Source: Chloroflexota bacterium (lineage in GTDB: Bacteria > Chloroflexota > Dehalococcoidia > SZUA-161 > SpSt-899). From it: DNA of 6,449 nt. The translations under genes were made by a program, and so were the position numbers. The stretch spans positions 1 to 6,449 of the forward strand of contig JABHWQ010000329.1 in assembly GCA_018657655.1 (NCBI GenBank), written 5' to 3'. The notes under the pieces were generated by a model, which saw nothing but the letters and a program-made list of their open reading frames with translations, ran no database searches and was not told the DNA's origin. Positions 1-6,449 of the stretch are shown piece after piece. The first letter of the stretch is position 1. Each line of letters begins with the position of its first letter.

Positions 1-902
1 CCCGTCCAGACTTCCGCAAGGGTATCATTAAGCCATTCTAACCGCTGATCCCAGTCTCCGGCGACGAGTTTATCTTCACGGACTTGTTCTATAGATTGAA
101 TGATACGTTCAAGAACACCGACCGCGACATCATCGGAAACGTGTTCTGCCACATACGAAAATGCCAGCATGGCACCATTAGGTACTTGGCACATGATCCC
201 ATCTGTAGATTGGCCTTCCTGAATGTATTCTTGGTATGGAACCCGCACACCTTGATTCGGGTAATCTTGCGTGATTCGGCGTGACCACACTGGATAGCGA
301 TCAGGATATTCTGAAGTAGTTCCGAAATATAACTGCGAGCCAACCTGGGCTATTTTGCCCACCCCTATAACTACGCGAGGAGTATTTTCATCCAACGGAT
401 TGCCATGATTGCAGTAATAGAAAATCAACGATTTTGAGAGTTTGATCTTGCCCCAGAAGTGTTTAAGCAATCCAATCTGTCGATCTGGCTCGAACACCCA
501 ACCGGTCTCTTTGCTATATTCGGGACCTCGGATCGTGAGATTTTCAGCATCACAGACATCCTGAAAATTCTCTTCACGCATCCAGCGATAGGGTGAAGGA
601 CAAGATGAATATGCAGGGATCTCCTCTGAAGCCGGAGGCAACCCTCGAAAGTCGAGTGGATCTCGATGTGTAATCAGATAACCCTTTTCTGAATAGGCCC
701 CGGCGTCACGCGAACATGGAGGCAACCAATCACCAAGGCTGGCAAAGGTTGCATTGGAGGATTCTCGTTCTTTGTCGTCATCCCGCGCATCTCGAATATG
801 CTCGTGGACAATACACGATGCATTCAGATGTGGTTCATTACAAACACATCCGTTCCAGCATTGATCATGCCATGTAAGTCTTGCAGATAAATGTGTCGTC
901 AT
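1..902 (-). CDS. Partial N-terminus (about 300 residues) of a defence-island protein, possibly BREX helicase BrxHII; runs off left edge
   Basis: The frame is open from the ATG at 900-902 to the window edge: 300 codons without a stop, so the gene is 3'-truncated by the window. The start is supported by an ATGA overlap with the methylase stop and a GGGAGGAG seven bases upstream. The first residues read MTTHLSARLTWHDQCWNGCV, followed by a Cys-rich stretch with C15, C19, C21, C30 and C63 (pattern W-N-G-x-x-C-x-x-P-x-x-N-x-x-C), which could bind a metal. Further on are CPSPYRWMREENF (101-113), an aromatic stretch SLIFYYCNHGNP (158-169), and VWSRRITQDYPNQGVRVPYQEY (205-226, with a central basic/aromatic cluster). 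No Walker A or other helicase motif is visible in this part. The opening resembles, from memory, N-termini of large helicase-like proteins in defence islands. In type 3 BREX the gene after the methylase is the helicase brxHII, so that is my best guess, from position more than from motif. Confidence 0.8.
   Translation of the reverse strand, partial: MTTHLSARLTWHDQCWNGCVCNEPHLNASCIVHEHIRDARDDDKERESSNATFASLGDWLPPCSRDAGAYSEKGYLITHRDPLDFRGLPPASEEIPAYSSCPSPYRWMREENFQDVCDAENLTIRGPEYSKETGWVFEPDRQIGLLKHFWGKIKLSKSLIFYYCNHGNPLDENTPRVVIGVGKIAQVGSQLYFGTTSEYPDRYPVWSRRITQDYPNQGVRVPYQEYIQEGQSTDGIMCQVPNGAMLAFSYVAEHVSDDVAVGVLERIIQSIEQVREDKLVAGDWDQRLEWLNDTLAEVWT
899..902 (-). other. ATGA stop/start overlap joining the methylase to the downstream gene
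   Basis: The methylase TGA (899-901) and the next gene's ATG (900-902) share bases in the tetranucleotide ATGA. This arrangement is typical of translational coupling by terminating and reinitiating ribosomes. It indicates that the two proteins are made from one message and probably in related amounts. Confidence 0.9.
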
Positions 903-3796
903 CGGTTTTCTCCTCCCATCCTTGTTACGGCCTGATCATACCACATCAGCAGCTTGGGATCTTCCTGTAATACATCTTCTGGTAGCCGTTGCGCCACAAC
1001 TATAATTGTGCGGTAATCTCGATTTTGCCAGCAGTGTTTGAAACCCGCCCTTACTGCCTCCATCCGGAATACTTTGATTTTCTTACCCTTCGGTATAGTA
1101 GCTATCTGGGGCTCTACACCGGGCAAGAACGCTTCACTATTTGTCGACTGTGCAGTTTCATATCCTGATGGTAAGTAATCCCAAAATTCTTTAAGCAGCG
1201 CCCTTTCTCGGATCTTATCTAAATCGCCACTCTTATTGGGATCAGGTACATACCACCGCTCTTTGGCTGCATTCTGGAGCACAGGGCTATTTTTCTCTAG
1301 TTTTCTAAGCTCCTTAAAGTTCGTGGATAGGTAACTGTGAATTTGGCTAGGAACATCTTCTTTACCATTATACCGGATGAAATTCTGTTCAAGAAGCTCA
1401 GATAGTTCTAGTGATTTTTCGTGCTTCTGCCATCCTCCAAGCTCTTTCATGAATTGGGGATTGAGTTCCTGAAACGTCTGTGGTTTTTGAGTAAGCCTTT
1501 GCTTCAACCATTGAATAGCAGTAGCCTCATCTATAATGAATAATTCAAGCTGAATAACATCTTTTACACTAAGCCGTTTCTTATCGTACTCTGCAGCCTG
1601 CTCTGGAAGGAAATACATCCCTTCTCTTTCAGGAAACCGTTGATTCAAACCGGCATAGAAATCCTGTGCGGATATAGGGACAGAAATGCCGCGTTGCACA
1701 TGAAAGGCTACCATTCGATCAAATAGAAGGAAATTCTGTCTTTCAGCAATCACTTCTGCTTGATTATTTTTCTCTACAAATACAGGAAGCTGCTTAAGGT
1801 GCATCCTTATAAAATCCCAGACGCCCTCATTGTTTTCGATCCTGATCGAAAATTTCTCCTCAAGATCCTTCAAAGGTTTATAGGCTGATATTACTAAATC
1901 TTGATCCACTGCCCCTGATCGATTTACAGCATTAAAAGATCTTTGCTGTTTATCCAAAATCCGGACATCTGCTACAATTAAGCCAGCAGATTCGACTGAT
2001 TGTTGAATGGCGTTCCAAACAGCATTCTGACTGTTATGAAATTCGATGGTGATCCATCGTCCAGGTTTCAAAACCCGTGCATATTCAGAAAAGACTTGAT
2101 GCATCATCTCTGCATAGAAACTGATGTCTTTTTTATGGACATAGTTTAGGACACAATCACAATCAGGAACAGTTTTTACCTTCAACCAAGATTCTACAAA
2201 GAAATTCAACTCAGAATATTGCAAAGATTCTCCAAACGGTGGATCTGTGAAAATATAATCAATAGAATCTGATGGGAGATTACGCAGGTCAGAAGTGCTT
2301 TGTGTTGATGTAAAAACTTTCCTTGCAGAAGCAACCGATATAGACGATATATTCTGTATTTTACGTCTTAATACGTCAAATATGTTCCGCTCTATATGTA
2401 TCGACGGTGTGAATAATGTCCCAGAAACCCCTCCTCCCCCTCCGAAATATCCCTGCTTTCTAGATATATAATTATTAATCGAACTCAAACAGTATCTGAA
2501 TAGTGATGTATGTCGATAAGAACTTAATTCGATATTCCAGAGACTACCATAAACAAACAAAGCTCTTGGGGTATACATATGACAAACATGCGAAATCCCA
2601 CTACCATTGATGAGCTTATTGGTCTGCCTACCCGGAAAAAATTGATCAATAGGTATCTCAGGCCATTTTTCATTACGAAGAGTCTGATGAAAGTTCTGAC
2701 TATCAGATGGTGTTAATGTAATTGATTCTCTTTTTTTTCCTTTTTTTACATTTTGCTCAACTAACACGAATTTTGGCACTCGAACTGATTCTTTTAAAAC
2801 AGGATCATATTGAGTTTCAAAAGCTCTTTCAAGTTTTACTGCTCCTGTCGATTTTGAAGCACTCTTCCCAACAACAGATCTGCATGCAGGACAGGGAAAA
2901 GATTTCTGCATTTTCCCATTTTTACGTGCAACATTCCAGAATACTATATCTTGTCCACAATTAGGACAAAGGAAAACATCAGACCATACAGCACTATTTA
3001 TTCTGTTTCCATCGAACTCATAAACCCACCCGATAGATTCTTCCAGATGAGATAGAACAGACTTTGCTTCCTTTATGAATGCTCTCAAATCAGAAAGATT
3101 GGAATAGCTGGATGCAATAAATGTTGCAACAGGAGAAAGATCTGTCAGGAACGCAAACCTTGCACCAACTTGTGAAATAATTTCACCATTCTCGTTTAGA
3201 ATTTCACTTTTGTTATTGATCTTATATCCCAATTCTTTCAAGATGCGTGGTTCTCCGCAGTAACCCGTAGCAACACCTGTCATACCGGTGCCACAGAACC
3301 CATCCAAGACGAAATCCCCAGGTTTGGTATAGTGAAGGACATACCTCATAACTGCTTTATAGGGAACTTTTGTATGATATGAATGAGCATTATATACTAA
3401 ATCATTCTTCCCTTCACTTACATCTGTCGAAAATGGTTCCTTCGTGTAATCAAGGCTATTTTCTTTTTTTGAATTCTGAAGAAAGTTAAGTATTTCATCC
3501 AGAAATGGGTTTGGGCAAGCCGTATGATATGGGGGATCTGATAGTTTGAGAATATCCTTGTCATCCGCTTTGGGAAAACCCTCTATCTTTCGAAATTCTG
3601 AATCTCCTAACTTCTCCCGGAGTTTATTTAGAAAGTATTCCCGACGGTTGTCTTCATCCTCAAAAGTCATACCCAGGCATTCGACCTGGATTTTTTCCAG
3701 AGTTTGTTGTTCCATAGATTTGTCTACCAAATCAAGCTGGCCGGACTCATCAATGAACAGATCTGGCTTAGGGGCTCTTTTTCTTCTCTTGCTCAT
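899..3796 (-). CDS. pglX: DNA methyltransferase with zinc ribbon, PglX/PglXI-like (BREX)
   Basis: This is a SAM-dependent DNA amino-methyltransferase of 965 residues, complete. Domains in order: basic N-terminus (MSKRRKRAPK); a first DPPY motif in SDPPYHTACPNPF (86-98); the SAM-binding motif VLDGFCGTGMTG (163-174, D-x-F-x-G-x-G); acidic motif TDLSPVATFIA (218-228); a zinc ribbon with C277/C280 and C302/C305; a Lys-rich linker (351-356); a glycine loop YFGGGGGVSGT (450-460); a second motif FTDPPFGESLQYSELNFF (516-533); RVLKPGRW (574-581); and a ~310-residue C-terminal region (about 655-965) found in full-length members, with RWYVPDPNKSGDL near 847-859. These features place it among N6-adenine/N4-cytosine methylases; adenine is more likely in BREX. 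In BREX the methylase modifies an asymmetric host site and is needed for both modification and exclusion. It starts 31 bases after the BrxC-like gene, with a good ribosome site, and overlaps the next gene. Its middle is AT-rich compared with its neighbours. The enzyme class is secure; the BREX subtype and symbol are inferred from context. Confidence 0.88.
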   Translation of the reverse strand: MSKRRKRAPKPDLFIDESGQLDLVDKSMEQQTLEKIQVECLGMTFEDEDNRREYFLNKLREKLGDSEFRKIEGFPKADDKDILKLSDPPYHTACPNPFLDEILNFLQNSKKENSLDYTKEPFSTDVSEGKNDLVYNAHSYHTKVPYKAVMRYVLHYTKPGDFVLDGFCGTGMTGVATGYCGEPRILKELGYKINNKSEILNENGEIISQVGARFAFLTDLSPVATFIASSYSNLSDLRAFIKEAKSVLSHLEESIGWVYEFDGNRINSAVWSDVFLCPNCGQDIVFWNVARKNGKMQKSFPCPACRSVVGKSASKSTGAVKLERAFETQYDPVLKESVRVPKFVLVEQNVKKGKKRESITLTPSDSQNFHQTLRNEKWPEIPIDQFFPGRQTNKLINGSGISHVCHMYTPRALFVYGSLWNIELSSYRHTSLFRYCLSSINNYISRKQGYFGGGGGVSGTLFTPSIHIERNIFDVLRRKIQNISSISVASARKVFTSTQSTSDLRNLPSDSIDYIFTDPPFGESLQYSELNFFVESWLKVKTVPDCDCVLNYVHKKDISFYAEMMHQVFSEYARVLKPGRWITIEFHNSQNAVWNAIQQSVESAGLIVADVRILDKQQRSFNAVNRSGAVDQDLVISAYKPLKDLEEKFSIRIENNEGVWDFIRMHLKQLPVFVEKNNQAEVIAERQNFLLFDRMVAFHVQRGISVPISAQDFYAGLNQRFPEREGMYFLPEQAAEYDKKRLSVKDVIQLELFIIDEATAIQWLKQRLTQKPQTFQELNPQFMKELGGWQKHEKSLELSELLEQNFIRYNGKEDVPSQIHSYLSTNFKELRKLEKNSPVLQNAAKERWYVPDPNKSGDLDKIRERALLKEFWDYLPSGYETAQSTNSEAFLPGVEPQIATIPKGKKIKVFRMEAVRAGFKHCWQNRDYRTIIVVAQRLPEDVLQEDPKLLMWYDQAVTRMGGENR
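910..917 (-). promoter_or_regulatory. Strong Shine-Dalgarno for the left-edge gene, inside the methylase 3' end
   Basis: On the minus strand the bases read GGGAGGAG, seven bases before the ATG at 900-902. They simultaneously encode the methylase C-terminus (Met-Gly-Gly-Glu). The near-perfect match to the 16S rRNA tail, together with the ATGA overlap, decides the start of the downstream gene. Confidence 0.85.
2428..2443 (-). other. G-rich tract encoding the glycine loop of the methylase
   Basis: The coding strand reads GGAGGGGGAGGAGGGG within an otherwise AT-rich stretch and encodes the run of five glycines (451-455) ahead of the DPPF motif. The glycine run seems to be a conserved loop of this methylase family, so protein constraint explains it. 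It also resembles both an internal Shine-Dalgarno and a two-tetrad G-quadruplex, for which I see no proof of function. Confidence 0.5.
2731..2747 (-). repeat. Double adenine tract (A7-GG-A8) in the methylase coding strand
   Basis: The coding strand has seven adenines, GG, then eight adenines, encoding Lys-Lys-Gly-Lys-Lys-Arg at residues 351-356. Read in the gene's frame, each tract contains an A_AAA_AAA heptamer in the phase needed for -1 slippage. A slip at the first would add 12 codons and then reach TGA, giving a ~364-residue product with the SAM motif and zinc ribbon but no DPPF motif. The tract may equally be only a basic linker. Confidence 0.6.
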
Positions 3797-3803
3797 GTAT
3801 TCG

Positions 3804-3809
3804 CTCCAA
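3804..3809 (-). promoter_or_regulatory. Shine-Dalgarno for the methylase gene
   Basis: The minus strand reads TTGGAG with seven bases to the ATG at 3794-3796. It lies in the 31-base gap after the TAG of the BrxC-like gene. The gap has no hairpin followed by a T run and no convincing promoter, so the methylase is probably translated from the message that begins upstream. Confidence 0.75.
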
Positions 3810-3827
3810 GTTCAATCACAATAACGA

Positions 3828-6449
3828 CTACTCCAGAATGATCCGCACCTTATCCGAATCCTTGCCTTTGGCACAATCCGACAAAAAAGCCTCAAACCGA
3901 CTTTTCATTTCAGTAAGTGTGACAGGCGACCCTCCGGATAGCAATGCTTTCCGGAGTTCCTGCACGTCTATCACAACCTTGGCCAATCCAGAAAGCACTT
4001 CCTGAACAGTCTCAATGAATTCAGGATCTAGTTTACTGGGCAATGTTCGCTTCTTAAGAAATACATCAATCAACTTGCGACGATCAGGAGATAGCAGATC
4101 CAGGCTCTCTTCTGTAACCGGGTCCTCCATATTGGTAAGAAGCGTACCGGTCCATTCCTCGACCAGCTTGTCCAGCTCATCGTCCAGGTCTGCAAGCTGG
4201 AATTTTGCATCCACCCCCTTATCCCTTGCAATGGGTTTAAATGAGCAGTGTGGACAAATAGCATCGCTCTCCAGATCCTGCTTGATAAGCGAAAAGCAAG
4301 TCTCAAGATTGGCCAGACGGTTCTGAAAACTCGTAAGCTGTGCAGTAGGCATCAGATCAATCGTCGCCAATTGCCTGAGCGTATCGAGTCGAGAATCTTG
4401 GAGCAGTCCTTTCTTCTTGTTATCCTCGTTTGCCCCCAAGCGTGATTTGCCATGGAGCTTGAGATATTCTTCGATATACTCCTGTTTCAGTCGCAACATC
4501 TTACTCAGTGTCTGCTGTCGGAACCCAGATTGTCCGCGCTTCTCGGTATCCGCCAGTTGTCCCAGTACTTCATCTCGTGCTTTCCGCATACGCGAAACCC
4601 ACGCATCATCCACATCCAGGACAGCCTCTGCCTGAGACAGATACGAAGCCATCGGTCCCAATTCATTCAGCAGAATTTGGATTGCCTCAATATCCTTCAG
4701 TGCCTGAAGCCCTGCGCGGTGCTGATTTACCTCCTGTGCACTATACCGGAAGTTCTTGAGGCGTCCAGGTGTCGTGTAAGCCTGAAGTGATTCCAGAAAG
4801 ACTTTAGCTTCCTCCAGCTTTGTGCTGTGTGTTGTCGTCTCTGCATCAGAAAGCAAATTACGTCCCCAAAGCGGAAATCCTCCCTGGAGTTGCTGCTGCA
4901 CCATCACCAGTTTCTCGACAGCCTGCCCCACACGCGTTTGGAGTTTTTGAACAGCTTCGTTCGCATCGCCTCCACCTTGCGTCACTACTGTGCCCAATCC
5001 TGGTTCCAGGTCCATAAGTTCAAACATGGCCTTCAGCGCCGGCAGATTCCATTCCTTAGGGCGCTCTATGTGTTTGAACCTCATTAGGTCATCAAGCGGA
5101 GTTGTCGTTAATTCTGCGAAATTCGTCGCGTCGAATTTCTTGCCGGTCACAGCCACCACAAGATCTCCTGAATAGACCAGCGCACCCAGTAACACCGCCA
5201 CCCATTCAGGCTCCAGTCGGAAAGACTCGGGACCCATGTATTCTACTCCCTGGTCCTCCCGAATCACTTCCGACCGATTAACAACTTGCCCCTGCCCTTT
5301 TTTCTTGAGCAGATCCAGAATGTGATTGGCGTATCTGGACTCGTAAGGATCTAACCGTTCGCCATCCAGCAGCTCAAGGGAGTCGAGAACCTCAGCGGCC
5401 TGCCTGGTTCGATTCGAATTGCCGAGACCTCGAAGCGCATCTGATGCCGCCTGGAACCGATTCTCCGAGGTCACCAAGACGCGGAAGATGGGATATTCCG
5501 GCCCTTGTTCTTCAAAGTGGGTTGCCAGACAGACTGAGGAAACAGTGTTAACCATATCTCGGAAATTAATCCGTTCATTCGACCCCAACCCTGCCATTTC
5601 CCGGATGGACTTTCCCTTGGTCCATTCCACGAGTGATTTCTTGCGGCCTTGATAGGTCAGCTCAATGGCAGATGACATATGTTCCTGGAGCCAGCGAACC
5701 ATCTGACGCAGAAATACAGTCGACTTGGATTCGTAGGTCAGTTTGGCCTGACCGGATGATGTAGATGAAAGATCGACTGCCGCCGCATAGTTTCGCAGTA
5801 CTTCCCGAAAATCATTATCAGTGCCAGTCAGGCGGCAGAACACCTCATCACTCTTCTTTGCATCTTGAAACTTTGGGGGCTTGTGGGGCTGAATGAAGTA
5901 GATGTAGAAGTCCCTCGGCGGAATGGCTGTTGAGCGTTCGTTCGGCGCGCCGAAAAACAGATAGCCCCGACGCGAAGCCTTCCTGTCCAGCCATTCCAGT
6001 CCGTGTTCCCATATCTGGTAACCGCTGACATAGGTGCGATCTGTGCACTCCATGACCTGTTTCAGCGCATCGTAGTAATACCGGTCTAGTTGGTTTTCAT
6101 CCAGAGTTTCCGCTCGTTTTTCAACAAGCGCATCGAAATCCTCCGTCTTTTTGAGATCCAGGTAATACTGGCGGTTATCCGGGTTGCTTGAGATAAATTG
6201 TCCGTTGACAGTCCGATGAATCTCACGCAGCACGGTTTCAACTTGTGAAAGCAGATCATCGGCGGGATCTCCCCCCAGATCTTCAATGCCGGGTTGATAG
6301 AGACAAAGAGAGTCACGCAACTCCTCGGCTGTCGCACCGATGGGGGCATGAATATCTCTCGTTGTAAGACGATGGACAGACAGCGCGTGGACAATCTGGA
6401 TAGCCATATCTTTGTAAGCCGGGCGAGTGAATGCCTGCTGAACGCGCCC
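3828..6449 (-). CDS. brxC: BrxC/PglY-like (DUF6079) protein, C-terminal ~873 residues; start lies beyond right edge
   Basis: The frame stays open through the right edge: before the first Met (6405-6407) it reads GRVQQAFTRPAYKD, in frame, with no stop and no ribosome site, so that Met is internal and the gene is 5'-truncated by the window. BrxC/PglY proteins are usually around 1200 residues with a P-loop ATPase at the N-terminus, so roughly 350 residues including Walker A and B should be missing. Counting from the internal Met: MAIQIVHALSVHRLTT and PIGATAEELRDSLCLY (1-36) resemble the end of the ATPase domain; a mixed domain follows to about 470; a mostly helical, coiled-coil-prone stretch spans about 480-710; one CPHC (718-721) is followed by acidic helices (LADLDDELDKLVEEW); and the C-terminus is helical. 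There is no signal peptide or membrane segment in the visible part. In BREX this ATPase works with PglX and PglZ in exclusion. The family call is from recalled similarity and context; a plain DUF6079 protein of another defence system is the alternative. Confidence 0.78.
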   Translation of the reverse strand, partial: GRVQQAFTRPAYKDMAIQIVHALSVHRLTTRDIHAPIGATAEELRDSLCLYQPGIEDLGGDPADDLLSQVETVLREIHRTVNGQFISSNPDNRQYYLDLKKTEDFDALVEKRAETLDENQLDRYYYDALKQVMECTDRTYVSGYQIWEHGLEWLDRKASRRGYLFFGAPNERSTAIPPRDFYIYFIQPHKPPKFQDAKKSDEVFCRLTGTDNDFREVLRNYAAAVDLSSTSSGQAKLTYESKSTVFLRQMVRWLQEHMSSAIELTYQGRKKSLVEWTKGKSIREMAGLGSNERINFRDMVNTVSSVCLATHFEEQGPEYPIFRVLVTSENRFQAASDALRGLGNSNRTRQAAEVLDSLELLDGERLDPYESRYANHILDLLKKKGQGQVVNRSEVIREDQGVEYMGPESFRLEPEWVAVLLGALVYSGDLVVAVTGKKFDATNFAELTTTPLDDLMRFKHIERPKEWNLPALKAMFELMDLEPGLGTVVTQGGGDANEAVQKLQTRVGQAVEKLVMVQQQLQGGFPLWGRNLLSDAETTTHSTKLEEAKVFLESLQAYTTPGRLKNFRYSAQEVNQHRAGLQALKDIEAIQILLNELGPMASYLSQAEAVLDVDDAWVSRMRKARDEVLGQLADTEKRGQSGFRQQTLSKMLRLKQEYIEEYLKLHGKSRLGANEDNKKKGLLQDSRLDTLRQLATIDLMPTAQLTSFQNRLANLETCFSLIKQDLESDAICPHCSFKPIARDKGVDAKFQLADLDDELDKLVEEWTGTLLTNMEDPVTEESLDLLSPDRRKLIDVFLKKRTLPSKLDPEFIETVQEVLSGLAKVVIDVQELRKALLSGGSPVTLTEMKSRFEAFLSDCAKGKDSDKVRIILE

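Noticed and set aside
89..343. 84-codon minus-strand frame inside the left-edge gene
   Set aside because: It is a shadow in another frame of the 300-codon open gene, which has a strong ribosome site and ATGA overlap; this frame has none.
2428..2443. G-quadruplex or internal translation start in the methylase
   Set aside because: The G run encodes a glycine loop that appears to be a family feature; no ATG at suitable spacing follows it, so coding constraint is the simpler explanation.
3546..3824. 92-codon plus-strand frame antisense to the methylase start
   Set aside because: Low-complexity Ser/Arg-rich translation typical of the reverse of a coding region, with no ribosome site.
3797..3827. 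Possible terminator or promoter between the BrxC-like gene and the methylase
   Set aside because: Only 31 bases, with a Shine-Dalgarno but no stem-loop with T run and no -35/-10 pair.
4015..5175. Several plus-strand frames of 61-112 codons antisense to the BrxC-like gene
   Set aside because: All overlap one another and a long conserved-looking gene; Ser/His/Pro-rich translations resemble no protein and indicate shadows.
6405..6407. ATG taken as the true start of the BrxC-like gene
   Set aside because: The frame continues open to the window edge with protein-like residues before it, no ribosome site precedes it, and the product would lack the family's ATPase domain.

Overview
The window holds three co-directional minus-strand genes packed as an operon, read from the right edge to the left: the C-terminal ~873 residues of a large DUF6079/BrxC(PglY)-like protein (start beyond the right edge), a complete 965-residue DNA methyltransferase of the BREX PglX/PglXI kind, and the first ~300 residues of a third protein that runs off the left edge. 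Only 31 bases (3797-3827) lie outside coding sequence. I see no RNA gene, transposon, CRISPR array, promoter or terminator.

The gene order (BrxC-like ATPase, then a zinc-ribbon adenine/cytosine-N DNA methylase, then a further large protein) best fits the core of a BREX phage-defence locus. The type 3 layout (brxF, brxC, pglXI, brxHII helicase, pglZ, brxA) is the closest match that I know. On that reading the methylase marks host DNA, the BrxC-like ATPase takes part in the exclusion complex, and the left-edge gene is the start of the helicase-type component. The type assignment is inference, because PglZ, BrxF, BrxA and any helicase motifs would lie outside the window.

The genes look tightly coupled. 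The methylase start has a clear Shine-Dalgarno in the 31-base gap. The third gene starts on an ATGA that overlaps the methylase stop, preceded by a strong GGGAGGAG. The third gene is open at the left edge and is easily missed, but its frame is uninterrupted across 902 bases.

The host is bacterial-like (Shine-Dalgarno starts), with moderate overall G+C. The sequence does not allow a taxonomic call. Base composition is uneven: the middle of the methylase gene is markedly AT-rich compared with the BrxC-like gene beside it, which fits a mosaic, horizontally moving defence island.
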